DNA of 64,000 bases from an uncultured Oscillospiraceae bacterium (lineage in GTDB: Bacteria > Bacillota > Clostridia > Oscillospirales > Ruminococcaceae), in the NCBI GenBank assembly GCA_934462925.1, contig CAKSIT010000008.1, positions 1 to 64,000 on the forward strand. Direction: 5' to 3'. Of this stretch, positions 50,688-57,947 are shown in pieces (the stretch's first letter is position 1; each line of letters starts with the position of its first letter). The notes under the pieces were generated by a model, which saw nothing but the letters and a program-made list of their open reading frames with translations, searched no databases and was not told where the DNA came from. The position numbers were made by a program, and so were the translations under genes.

Positions 50688-50727
50688 AAAAAGTGGGGCG
50701 GCACGGTTATTTTCCGATACCGCCCCA
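50688..50727 (-). terminator. Terminator of the lipoprotein gene
   Basis: TGGGGCGG/CCGCCCCA stem (50694-50701 with 50720-50727), followed on the minus strand by CTTTTTCC. Confidence 0.85.
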
Positions 50728-50739
50728 TACGGGTGCATT

Positions 50740-51189
50740 TTATTCCGCCGTTTCGGGCGCTGCGCTTTCCCCGTCAAACGGGAACATATCCGTGTAGTAA
50801 TTTATCTCGTCCACGCTGTTTACATAACCGTTAGCTATTTCCCATGTAAAGCGCGAATACTCGCCTACGTCGCCGTTTTTGAACGCCTTTTCAAGCTCCT
50901 TTGCGCCGCTGTAGTCCGTGGGATTCCACGCGCCGACAAGGTCGGGCTGCTGGAACGACGCTTCAACGTCGTTTGAAAGCCGCAGCGTTACGTACTCGCC
51001 GCTTTCGCTGTCCTCCGAGGCTTCAAGGCAGTAGCACCCGAGCGTTTTGCTGTAGTAAATGTCGCGCAGGTAAAGCTCGTCCGACGCGTCCGAGCGGTTC
51101 TCCACCACGTTGTACACGGGTTCGCTGCTGCCCGCGCACGCCGTAAGCGAAAGCGCCAGCAGCGCCGCGGGAATTATCGTCCTATTCAT
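50740..51189 (-). CDS. Small lipoprotein of unknown function
   Basis: A 149-residue exported lipoprotein with lipobox LSLTAC (Cys18). The start ATG at 51189 follows AGGAGGT. The mature part is acidic, with DIYYSKTLGCYCLEASEDSESGEYVTLRLSND and a C-terminal helix-like segment; two Cys are close together (GCYC). I do not recognise the family. It has its own promoter and terminator, so it is monocistronic. Confidence 0.8.
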   Translation of the reverse strand: MNRTIIPAALLALSLTACAGSSEPVYNVVENRSDASDELYLRDIYYSKTLGCYCLEASEDSESGEYVTLRLSNDVEASFQQPDLVGAWNPTDYSGAKELEKAFKNGDVGEYSRFTWEIANGYVNSVDEINYYTDMFPFDGESAAPETAE

Positions 51190-51229
51190 AAAGTACCTCC
51201 TGTAAAATCGCGCTTCTGCGTTTAATAGG

Positions 51230-51258
51230 ATTATACCATATTTTCGCATAGTTTGCAA
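51230..51258 (-). promoter_or_regulatory. Sigma-A promoter of the lipoprotein gene
   Basis: TTGCAA (51253-51258), 17 bp, TATAAT (51230-51235) on the minus strand. Confidence 0.82.
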
Positions 51259-51293
51259 TGCTCAAAGGGCGCTTGCTGTAATTTTTTTCATAA

Positions 51294-51452
51294 GGTCACC
51301 TCTAAAAACCTTGTTTGAGGGAAAATGTGTATAGCGCACCGACTGCTTCTTCAAACCTCCTCGTAAGGCATACAGCCTTACTTCGTCGGCTTTCATCGCA
51401 TTCGGCGCACTCTACCCATTTTCCCTTTTCAAACCGGTTTTTAGAAGTTCCC
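51294..51452. mobile_element. MITE-like palindromic element 2 (159 bp) with ATAA target duplication
   Basis: Non-coding. Ends GGTCACCTCTAAAAACC (51294-51310) and, inverted, GGGAACTTCTAAAAACC (from 51452 back) match at 14 of 17 positions. A further 24-bp inverted pair beginning GGGAAAATG matches at 20 positions. A perfect central hairpin GTAAGGC-ataca-GCCTTAC sits at 51363-51381. ATAA flanks both ends (51290-51293 and 51453-51456). It fills most of the 390-nt gap between the lipoprotein and CobW genes. Confidence 0.72.
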
Positions 51453-51495
51453 ATAAAACGTTCACAGAAAGCGGCACTCATTTTTGCGGCGGCGC

Positions 51496-51524
51496 TTGAC
51501 TATCTCGGAAAAGTGTGGTACAAT
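51496..51524 (+). promoter_or_regulatory. Sigma-A promoter of the CobW gene pair
   Basis: TTGACT (51496-51501), 17 bp, TACAAT (51519-51524). Confidence 0.85.
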
Positions 51525-51579
51525 ATAATGTGGAGCGCATAAGGCGCGTATGCAATCAAAAGAAAGAGGTAGATACAAA

Positions 51580-52689
51580 ATGACAAAGATAGATGTTTTT
51601 TCCGGCTTCCTCGGCGCGGGCAAGACGACCCTTATCAAGAAGCTTCTTAAAGAGGGCTACAACGGCGAGAAGCTCGTGCTTATCGAGAACGAGTTCGGCG
51701 AGATAGGCATAGACGGCGGTTTTATGAAAGACGCGGGCATTCAGGTAACGGAGATGAATCAGGGCTGCATTTGCTGCTCGCTGGTAGGCGACTTCGGCAA
51801 GGCGCTCAAAAAGGTTATAGAGCAGTTCAGCCCCGACAGAATACTTATCGAGCCGTCGGGCGTTGGCAAGCTGTCGGACGTTATAAAGGCCGTAATGGAT
51901 TCCGACTGCGGCGACATAAAGCTCAACAGCTACACCACCGTAGTTGACGCTTCCAAGATAAAGATGTATATGAAGAACTTCGGCGAGTTCTACAAGAATC
52001 AGGTTGAAACCGCAAAGACCATCATCTTCAGCCGCACGCAGAAGCTCTCCGAGGAAAAGCTCGCGCAGGCTGTAGCCATGATAAAGGAGCTTAACGACCG
52101 CGCGACTATCGTAACCACGCCGTGGGACGAGATAAACGGCGCGCAGATACTCGCTGCAATGGAGGCTGAAAACAGCTTTGCGGACGAGCTTCTTAAGGAC
52201 GAGGATATCTGCCCCGTATGCGGGCATTCCCACCACGACCACGACGAGCATGAGCATCACCACCACGACCATGACGACGAGTGCTGCTGCCACGACCATG
52301 ACCATGATGAACACGAACATCATCACGACCACGACGAGCATGAGCATCACCACGACCATGACGGCGAGTGCTGCTGCCACGACCACGACCATGACCACCA
52401 TCATCACCACCACGCGGACGAGGTGTTCACGACCTTTGGCGTTGAAACGGCAAAGAAGTTCACAAAGGACGAGCTGGAGGCGGCGCTTACCGCGCTTTCT
52501 TCCGAGGAATACGGCAGCGTTCTGCGCGCAAAGGGCATAGTTGCGGGCGCAGAGGGCGTGTGGTATCACTTTGACTTTGTGCCGGGCGAGCATGAGGTGC
52601 GCACAGGCTCTGCGGACGTTACGGGCAGAATGTGCGTTATAGGCGCAAAGCTTGAAGAAGACAAGATAAAGGCGCTGTTCGGCGTGTAA
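51580..52689 (+). CDS. CobW/G3E GTPase with His-rich metal-binding insert
   Basis: A 369-residue G3E-family metallochaperone. Walker A FLGAGKTTLIKKLL (residues 10-23), metal motif GCICC (about 65-69), EPSG (about 95-98) and the guanine-recognition region. Residues 215-285 are almost entirely His, Asp, Glu and Cys (blocks of HDHDEHEHH and ECCCHDHDHD), a metal store or sensor. A C-terminal CobW_C domain follows. The protein probably handles zinc or another transition metal. The ATG at 51580 follows GAGGT. The second CobW-type gene follows after 18 nt. Confidence 0.93.
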   Translation: MTKIDVFSGFLGAGKTTLIKKLLKEGYNGEKLVLIENEFGEIGIDGGFMKDAGIQVTEMNQGCICCSLVGDFGKALKKVIEQFSPDRILIEPSGVGKLSDVIKAVMDSDCGDIKLNSYTTVVDASKIKMYMKNFGEFYKNQVETAKTIIFSRTQKLSEEKLAQAVAMIKELNDRATIVTTPWDEINGAQILAAMEAENSFADELLKDEDICPVCGHSHHDHDEHEHHHHDHDDECCCHDHDHDEHEHHHDHDEHEHHHDHDGECCCHDHDHDHHHHHHADEVFTTFGVETAKKFTKDELEAALTALSSEEYGSVLRAKGIVAGAEGVWYHFDFVPGEHEVRTGSADVTGRMCVIGAKLEEDKIKALFGV

Positions 52690-52707
52690 CCGAAAGGAGA
52701 CAGCGGT

Positions 52708-53655
52708 ATGGAAATACCTGTTTATATGATGACCGGCTTTCTCGAAAGCGGAAAGACCTCGTTCATTCTCGAAACGCTTGCGGACAAGGAGTTCAGCAGG
52801 GGCGAAAAGACCCTTGTTATAGCGTGCGAGGACGGCGAGGTTGAGTACGACGAGAAAGTGCTTAAGGACTCAAACTCCGTTGTGGAGTTTGTGGAGAACG
52901 AGGAGGACTTCAACCCCGAGAACCTTGAGGGGCTTGTAAAAAAGCACAGACCATCGCGCATTATGCTCGAGTTCAACGGAATGTGGAGCTTGCGCAACAT
53001 GGCGAAGCAAGCGCCAAAGGGGTGGATATTCTACCAGATATTCATGTTTGTAGACCACACCCGCTTTGACGTTTACATGAATAATATGCGCCAGCTGCTG
53101 TCCGACAACATTTCGATAGCGGACGTTATCGTGTTCAACCGCTGCGAGCAGGGCAAGGTGGACAAAAAGCGCATTCGCCGCAGCGTAAAGGCGCTCAACC
53201 CCAAAATCGACTTTATGTTCGAGTATATGGACGGCACGGTTGAGCAGGGCTTTCAGGGCGACGACGAAATGCCGTTCGACGTTAAGGCAGACCCGATAGA
53301 CATCGTTCACGACGATTTCGGGCTGTGGTATATAGACATAATGAGCAACGCGCCGCGCTACAAGGGTAAGAACGTGCGCGTAAGGGGCATGGTGTTCCGC
53401 GCGCCTAACGTACCCAAGGGCTACTTTGTTATTTCGCGCCGCGCCATGACCTGCTGCGCGGACGATATACAGGTGGTGGGCATTCTCGTAAAGTCCGCAG
53501 AGGCTGCAAAGTTTGCCGACGGCGAGTGGGTCGAGGTATGCGGCAGGGTGATTTCAGAGAAGCAGGCCGCATATAAGGGGCAAGGTCCTGTTATCACGGC
53601 CGATTACGTAAAGCCCACGGAAAAGGCAGACAGCGAGCTGGTTTACTTTAACTGA
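52708..53655 (+). CDS. CobW-like GTPase fused to YcgQ/TIGR03943-type C-terminal domain
   Basis: A 315-residue protein. Residues 1-180 are a G3E GTPase: MMTGFLESGKTSFILETL (P-loop GxxESGKT instead of GAGKTT) and EFNG in place of the EPSG-type segment. The GCxCC metal motif of the family is not seen. Residues about 205-310 match the C-terminal domain of YcgQ/TIGR03943 proteins: RVRGMVFRAPNVPKGYFVISR followed by MTCCADDIQVVGILV with paired Cys. In other Firmicutes that domain is a separate protein next to a permease and is linked to zinc stress. It is probably a metal-delivery partner of the His-rich GTPase. Confidence 0.88.
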   Translation: MEIPVYMMTGFLESGKTSFILETLADKEFSRGEKTLVIACEDGEVEYDEKVLKDSNSVVEFVENEEDFNPENLEGLVKKHRPSRIMLEFNGMWSLRNMAKQAPKGWIFYQIFMFVDHTRFDVYMNNMRQLLSDNISIADVIVFNRCEQGKVDKKRIRRSVKALNPKIDFMFEYMDGTVEQGFQGDDEMPFDVKADPIDIVHDDFGLWYIDIMSNAPRYKGKNVRVRGMVFRAPNVPKGYFVISRRAMTCCADDIQVVGILVKSAEAAKFADGEWVEVCGRVISEKQAAYKGQGPVITADYVKPTEKADSELVYFN

Positions 53656-53682
53656 CTTGCCGTGTGCCGCAGCGACAGGCGC

Positions 53683-53731
53683 AGCCTGCCCGTGCTTTGG
53701 CAGGAATGCCTGCCGCGCGGGCGGGCTTTTT
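53683..53731 (+). terminator. Terminator of the CobW pair
   Basis: AGCCTGCCCG (53683-53692) pairs with CGGGCGGGCT (53718-53727) with one G-T mismatch; an inner GGCAGG hairpin and a T run follow. Confidence 0.8.
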
Positions 53732-53780
53732 GTTTGTGGATATTGCGCGGCGTTTTTTCGCCCTGCGGGAAAGGGACATA

Positions 53781-54836
53781 ATGGACAAGCTGTTTACCGT
53801 GCGCCTGTCGGAGGACGGCGGCGCTGTTGAGATACTCGACCAGACGCTTTTGCCAAACGAGGTGAAGTACTTAAGGCTTGAAACGCCAGAGAGCCTTTTC
53901 GAGGCGATATTTAAGCTAAGGGTGAGGGGCGCGCCCGCTATAGGCGTTGCGGCGGGCTTTGGTATGTACGTTGCAGCGCAGGCTCTGCCCTTTACGGGCG
54001 CGGAGGATTTTTTGCGCGCCTTGCGCAAAACGGGGGAGTACCTTGTATCCTCGCGCCCTACGGCGGTAAACCTTAGCTGGGCGGTAAGCCGTATGGCAGC
54101 GTGCGCGGAGAACGCCCCGAGAGAGCGGCAGGCGATACTTGAGGCGCTGCGGCGCGAGTGCGCGGCGATTTACGACGAGGACAGGGCGGTGTGCCGCGCG
54201 ATAAGCGAAAACGGGCTTACGCTAGTAAAATGCGGCGACGGTATACTTACGCACTGCAACGCGGGCGCGCTTGCCGCAACGGAGTACGGCACGGGTTTAG
54301 GGCCGCTTCTGCTGGGGGCGGAGCGCGGGTATAATTTCCGTGTTTACTGCGATGAAACGCGGCCGCTTTTGCAGGGCGCGCGGCTTACTTCGTTCGAGCT
54401 TTACAACGCGGGGCTTGACGTTACGCTGATATGCGACGGCGCGGCTTCGCTGCTGATGAAGCAGGGGCGCATACAGGCGTGCTTTGTGGGGTGCGACAGG
54501 GTAGCCGCAAACGGCGACGTCGCGAACAAGATAGGCACGCGCTCCGTGGCGGTAAACGCGAAATACCACGGCGTGCCGCTCTACGTGTTCTGCCCGCTGT
54601 CTACGATAGACCTTACGTGCGAAAGCGGCGCGGACATTGTTATTGAGGAGCGCGGCGGTGACGAGATAAAGTCGCTTTATTTTGCAAAACCCACCGCGCC
54701 CGAGGGCGTAATGTGCTATAACCCCGCGTTTGACGTAACTGACGCGGAGCTTGTAAGCGCTATCGTTACCGAAAAGGGAATAGCGCGCTATCCCTACACG
54801 CAGTCGCTTAAGGCGCTTTTTGAGGAGGAGCAATGA
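53781..54836 (+). CDS. mtnA: S-methyl-5-thioribose-1-phosphate isomerase
   Basis: A 351-residue isomerase of the methionine salvage pathway. Motif RGAPAIGVAAGFGMY, catalytic Cys in ILTHCNAGALA, and catalytic Asp in GCDRVAANGDVANKIGT. The ATG at 53781 follows AAAGGGA; a longer frame reaching to 53664 has no site. It overlaps the methyltransferase by 4 nt and is in a unit with an MTA/SAH deaminase, so the product may come from MTA via methylthioinosine. Confidence 0.95.
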   Translation: MDKLFTVRLSEDGGAVEILDQTLLPNEVKYLRLETPESLFEAIFKLRVRGAPAIGVAAGFGMYVAAQALPFTGAEDFLRALRKTGEYLVSSRPTAVNLSWAVSRMAACAENAPRERQAILEALRRECAAIYDEDRAVCRAISENGLTLVKCGDGILTHCNAGALAATEYGTGLGPLLLGAERGYNFRVYCDETRPLLQGARLTSFELYNAGLDVTLICDGAASLLMKQGRIQACFVGCDRVAANGDVANKIGTRSVAVNAKYHGVPLYVFCPLSTIDLTCESGADIVIEERGGDEIKSLYFAKPTAPEGVMCYNPAFDVTDAELVSAIVTEKGIARYPYTQSLKALFEEEQ

Positions 54837-55618
54837 AAAACGAACATATAGACGGCGGCAGGGCGTTCGACTGGGGCAAAGCCTCGGCGGATTACGCAAA
54901 ATACCGCGACATTTACCCGCAGGAGTTTTACGACAGGATAAGGGCGCTCGGGCTTTGCCAAAAGGGAACGCGCGTGCTTGACATCGGCACGGGTACGGGA
55001 GTTCTGCCGCGCGCGCTTTACGACACGGGCGCGCAGTTCACGGGCGCGGACATCGCTGAGAACCAGATAGCGCAGGCGAGGGCGCTTGCGGCGCAGGGCG
55101 GCATGGCTATCGACTTTGTGTGCAGCCCTGCGGAGGAGCTGCCGTTCCCCGAAAAGAGCTTTGACGCGGCGCTTGCGTGTCAATGCTTCTGGTATTTCGA
55201 CCACGAGCGGCTGTCGCAGCGCTTGCACGCGCTGCTTAAGGACGGCGGGCGGTTTGCGGCGCTTGAAATGGAATGGCTGCCGTTTGAGGACGAAACCGCT
55301 GCGGCGACGGAGCGGCTGGTGCTTAAGTACAACCCGCAATGGAGCGGCAAGGGCGAGGTGCGCCACAAAGTAAGCGTCCCCGAATGCTGGTTCAGGTACT
55401 TCGACAAGGAAAGCGAGGAGCTTTTCGACCTTGACGTGCCATTTACGCGCGAGAGCTGGAACGGCAGGATAAAGGCGTGCCGCGGCATAGGCGCGTCGCT
55501 TTCGGAGGAGCTTACGGACAGGTTCAGCCGCGAACACATGGCGCTGCTTGAGGAGATTGCTCCCGAGCGCTTTACGATAAAGCATTTTGCGGCGATAACG
55601 GTGCTTAAGGCACGCTGA
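54833..55618 (+). CDS. Class I SAM-dependent methyltransferase
   Basis: A 261-residue methyltransferase of the UbiE/Methyltransf_11 type. SAM motif I VLDIGTGTGVLPRALYDTG (about 49-67), acidic motif II GADIAENQI, then AEELPFPEKSFDAALACQCFWYF. The substrate is unknown. Position between mtnA and mtaD suggests a link to SAM-derived sulfur metabolism, perhaps producing the SAH that mtaD uses. Confidence 0.9.
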   Translation: MKNEHIDGGRAFDWGKASADYAKYRDIYPQEFYDRIRALGLCQKGTRVLDIGTGTGVLPRALYDTGAQFTGADIAENQIAQARALAAQGGMAIDFVCSPAEELPFPEKSFDAALACQCFWYFDHERLSQRLHALLKDGGRFAALEMEWLPFEDETAAATERLVLKYNPQWSGKGEVRHKVSVPECWFRYFDKESEELFDLDVPFTRESWNGRIKACRGIGASLSEELTDRFSREHMALLEEIAPERFTIKHFAAITVLKAR

Positions 55619-55632
55619 CAAAGGAGAAACGC

Positions 55633-56889
55633 ATGAAACTCAGATTCTACAACGCAAAGATACTCACCCCGAACGGCATTATAAGCGGGGAGCTGCACAC
55701 CGACGGCGCGCGCATTTCGCACATAGGCGCGGGCGGCGCGCAGGGCTTCGACAGGGAGATTGACTTAGGCGGCGACCTTATTATCCCGGGGTTCAAGAAC
55801 GCGCACACCCACACCGCAATGACGTTCCTGCGCTCGCTTGCGGACGACCTGCCGCTTGCGGAATGGCTCAACAACACCGTCTTTCCAAGAGAAGCGAAGC
55901 TCACGGAGGAGGCTGTATACGTATTCACGCAGCTTGGCATAATGGAGTATCTAACAAGCGGCATAACCGCGTCGTTCGATATGTATTTAAAGCTGCCCGC
56001 TTACGCTAAGGCTAATATCGACGCTGGCTTCCGCACGGTAATATGCGGCTCAATAAACGACTACGGCGGCACTATCGAGGAGATAGAGCGGGAGTACAAC
56101 ACTTACAACTCGCTTGACAGCCTTATAAGCTATCAGCTCGGCTTCCATGCGGAGTACACCACAAAGCGCGAAACGCTTGAGGGCATGGCGCGCCTGTCGC
56201 AGAAATACAAAGCGCCCGTTTACACCCACAGCAGCGAAACCGCGCCGGAGGTGCAGGGCTGCCGCGAGCGCTACGGCATGACTCCCACGCAGCTTTTCGA
56301 GAGCCTTGGTATGCTGGAGTACGGCGGCGGAGGCTTCCATTGCGTGTGGCTTGACGAGCGCGACATGGAGATAATACGCGACAGAGGGCTTTGGGTGGTG
56401 ACGAATCCCTCGTCCAACCTTAAGCTTGCGAGCGGCATTGCGCCCCTTTGCAAAATGCGCAGGGCGGGCATAACGCGCTTCGCTATCGGCACGGACGGCG
56501 CTGCAAGCAACAACTGCCTCGATATGTTCAGAGAGATGTTCCTTGTGACGGGGCTGCAAAAGGTCGTTGAGAACGACGCCGCAGCGTGTCCCGCGCACGA
56601 GGTGCTTGAAATGGCGACAAAGGGCGGCGCGCTTGCAATGGGCCTTACGGAGTGCGCGGAGCTTACCGAGGGCAGCCTTGCGGACCTTGCGGTGATAGAC
56701 CTGTCGCAGCCGAATATGCGCCCGCTTCACAATATCGAAAAGAATATCGTGTATTCCGGCAGCAAGCAGAACGTCCGCATGACCGTTGTAAACGGCAGAA
56801 TACTCTACGAAAACGGAGCGTTCACCACCATAGACAGGGACGACATTTATAAGCGCGCGGAAGCTCTCGCCGCGCAGATATGCAGGTAA
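55633..56889 (+). CDS. mtaD: 5'-methylthioadenosine/S-adenosylhomocysteine deaminase
   Basis: A 418-residue amidohydrolase that deaminates MTA, SAH or adenosine derivatives to the inosyl form. Metal site: NAHTHTAM (HxH), the HAEYT/HSSETAPE region, His in FHCVWLD, and GTDGAASNN with the catalytic Asp. An ALAMGLTE...GSLADLAVIDL tail supports the family. Length fits MtaD/DadD. It closes the three-gene salvage unit. Confidence 0.9.
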   Translation: MKLRFYNAKILTPNGIISGELHTDGARISHIGAGGAQGFDREIDLGGDLIIPGFKNAHTHTAMTFLRSLADDLPLAEWLNNTVFPREAKLTEEAVYVFTQLGIMEYLTSGITASFDMYLKLPAYAKANIDAGFRTVICGSINDYGGTIEEIEREYNTYNSLDSLISYQLGFHAEYTTKRETLEGMARLSQKYKAPVYTHSSETAPEVQGCRERYGMTPTQLFESLGMLEYGGGGFHCVWLDERDMEIIRDRGLWVVTNPSSNLKLASGIAPLCKMRRAGITRFAIGTDGAASNNCLDMFREMFLVTGLQKVVENDAAACPAHEVLEMATKGGALAMGLTECAELTEGSLADLAVIDLSQPNMRPLHNIEKNIVYSGSKQNVRMTVVNGRILYENGAFTTIDRDDIYKRAEALAAQICR

Positions 56890-56899
56890 AAAAATCCTA

Positions 56900-56928
56900 T
56901 TGACAAGTTTGCGCTCATGTGTTATAAT
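56900..56928 (+). promoter_or_regulatory. Sigma-A promoter of the Fur-family regulator
   Basis: TTGACA (56900-56905), 17 bp, TATAAT (56923-56928). An AT-rich AATATCAATAACAGTTACT stretch just after could be a self-operator; the match to a PerR or Fur box is only partial. Confidence 0.87.
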
Positions 56929-56963
56929 ATCAATAACAGTTACTGATTTTATGGAGGAAGCAC

Positions 56964-57350
56964 ATGAAGTATTCACACCAGCGCGAGCTTATATACGAGC
57001 AGGTGAAGCAGCACCCTGTTCACCCTACGGCGGACATGGTGTATTCCGCGCTTAAAGCGGAACACCCGAACCTGAGCCTTGGCACGGTATACCGCAACCT
57101 TAACCTGTTAAGCGAGCTTGGTATGCTGATGAAGATTCGCATAGCCGACGGCAGCGACCGCTTCGACGGGCGCACGGACGCGCACTACCACATGGTGTGC
57201 GAAAAATGCGGGCGCGTTTTCGATATCGAGCTTAACGGGCTTGAGGACGAGGTGCGCGCCGCAGCCTCAGGGGACGGTCATACGCTTACGCGCGTAACGC
57301 TTACGCTTGCGGGCGTTTGCAGCGACTGTACGGCTGAAAATAATACTTGA
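56964..57350 (+). CDS. Fur-family transcriptional regulator
   Basis: A 128-residue metalloregulator. Winged-helix part with HPTADMVYSALKAEHPNLSLGTVYRNLNLLSELGML; dimerisation/metal part with FDGRTDAHYHMVCEKCGRVFDIE and CSDC. His and Asp of the HYH motif plus two CxxC pairs are kept. The DNA-binding helix resembles PerR/Zur types, but iron, zinc and peroxide sensing cannot be told apart. The nearby CobW pair makes zinc a reasonable guess. Confidence 0.92.
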   Translation: MKYSHQRELIYEQVKQHPVHPTADMVYSALKAEHPNLSLGTVYRNLNLLSELGMLMKIRIADGSDRFDGRTDAHYHMVCEKCGRVFDIELNGLEDEVRAAASGDGHTLTRVTLTLAGVCSDCTAENNT

Positions 57351-57484
57351 ATTTTTGCGAAACATTACCTTTAATATTTTTTCGCTCCGAGAAAATAATA
57401 TTAGAGCAAAGGAAACGCGGAGAAAAAACCGCAGCGGATAAAATGCACCTTTGCAGAATAATTTTTTCTAAGGAGAATACGATT

Positions 57485-57664
57485 ATGTCATCTAACAAGC
57501 AGACTAAGGCATCTCTCGAGAACATTAAGCAGCAGGCAGCCAACGAAGTAGGCGTTACCCTGAGCAACGGCTACAACGGCGAACTCACTTCCAGACAGGC
57601 CGGCTCTATCGGCGGCATGATGGTAAAGAAGATGGTTGAGGCTTACGAGCAGAACAACCAGTAA
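57485..57664 (+). CDS. Alpha/beta-type small acid-soluble spore protein
   Basis: A 59-residue protein that coats DNA in the forespore. The sequence carries the family's GPR protease site region (KQQAANEVGV, with the NEVG element) and the second signature GYNGELTSRQAGSIGGMMVKKM. The ATG at 57485 follows AAGGAGAA; a longer frame upstream starts near the preceding gene and lacks support. A hairpin TAATATT/AATATTA lies 80-110 nt upstream. No sigma-G promoter could be assigned with confidence. Confidence 0.95.
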   Translation: MSSNKQTKASLENIKQQAANEVGVTLSNGYNGELTSRQAGSIGGMMVKKMVEAYEQNNQ

Positions 57665-57691
57665 TCATTGCTGACGCAATAAAATAAAAAT

Positions 57692-57728
57692 CCGCCCTCT
57701 CGGGCAATAGTCCGAGAGGGCGGTATTC
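57692..57728 (+). terminator. Terminator of the SASP gene, first copy of a repeated hairpin
   Basis: 12-bp stem CCGCCCTCTCGG/CCGAGAGGGCGG (57692-57703 with 57712-57723), loop GCAATAGT, followed by TATTCCTTTTT. Confidence 0.85.
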
Positions 57729-57938
57729 CTTTTTGCCCGCGTATGCGGGCTTTGAAATAACTTTTTTGCCTCGGGTTTCCCGAGGCAAAAAACTCTTATA
57801 TCCGCACAAGTGTACGGGTTGACGGTGTGCCGTCAACCCGTGCGCGCAGCGCGGATGTTTCGGCGGAAAACCCCCGTATGGGGGTTTTTCGCCGGGCTAA
57901 TCCTTCCTCTCGGGCAATAGTCCGAGAGGGCGGTATTC
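57692..57938. repeat. Array of five to six stable hairpins between the SASP gene and spoIVA
   Basis: In order: the hairpin above; GCCCGC/GCGGGC (57735-57750); a perfect 14-bp palindromic stem with three-base loop and T/A runs on both sides (57762-57792); a 12-bp stem ACGGGTTGACGG/CCGTCAACCCGT (57814-57841) inside an outer ATCCGC/GCGGAT pair (57800-57856); a stem of AAAACCCCC/GGGGGTTTT inside CGGCG/CGCCG (57861-57894); and a second copy of the first hairpin. The 33-nt unit at 57696-57728 recurs identically at 57906-57938. No gene is seen here. Confidence 0.9.
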
Positions 57939-57947
57939 TGTTCGCAG

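Noticed and set aside
57347..57484. N-terminal extension of the SASP
   Set aside because: The extra residues include a hairpin region and lack a ribosome site; 59 residues is the normal length and AAGGAG precedes the ATG at 57485.
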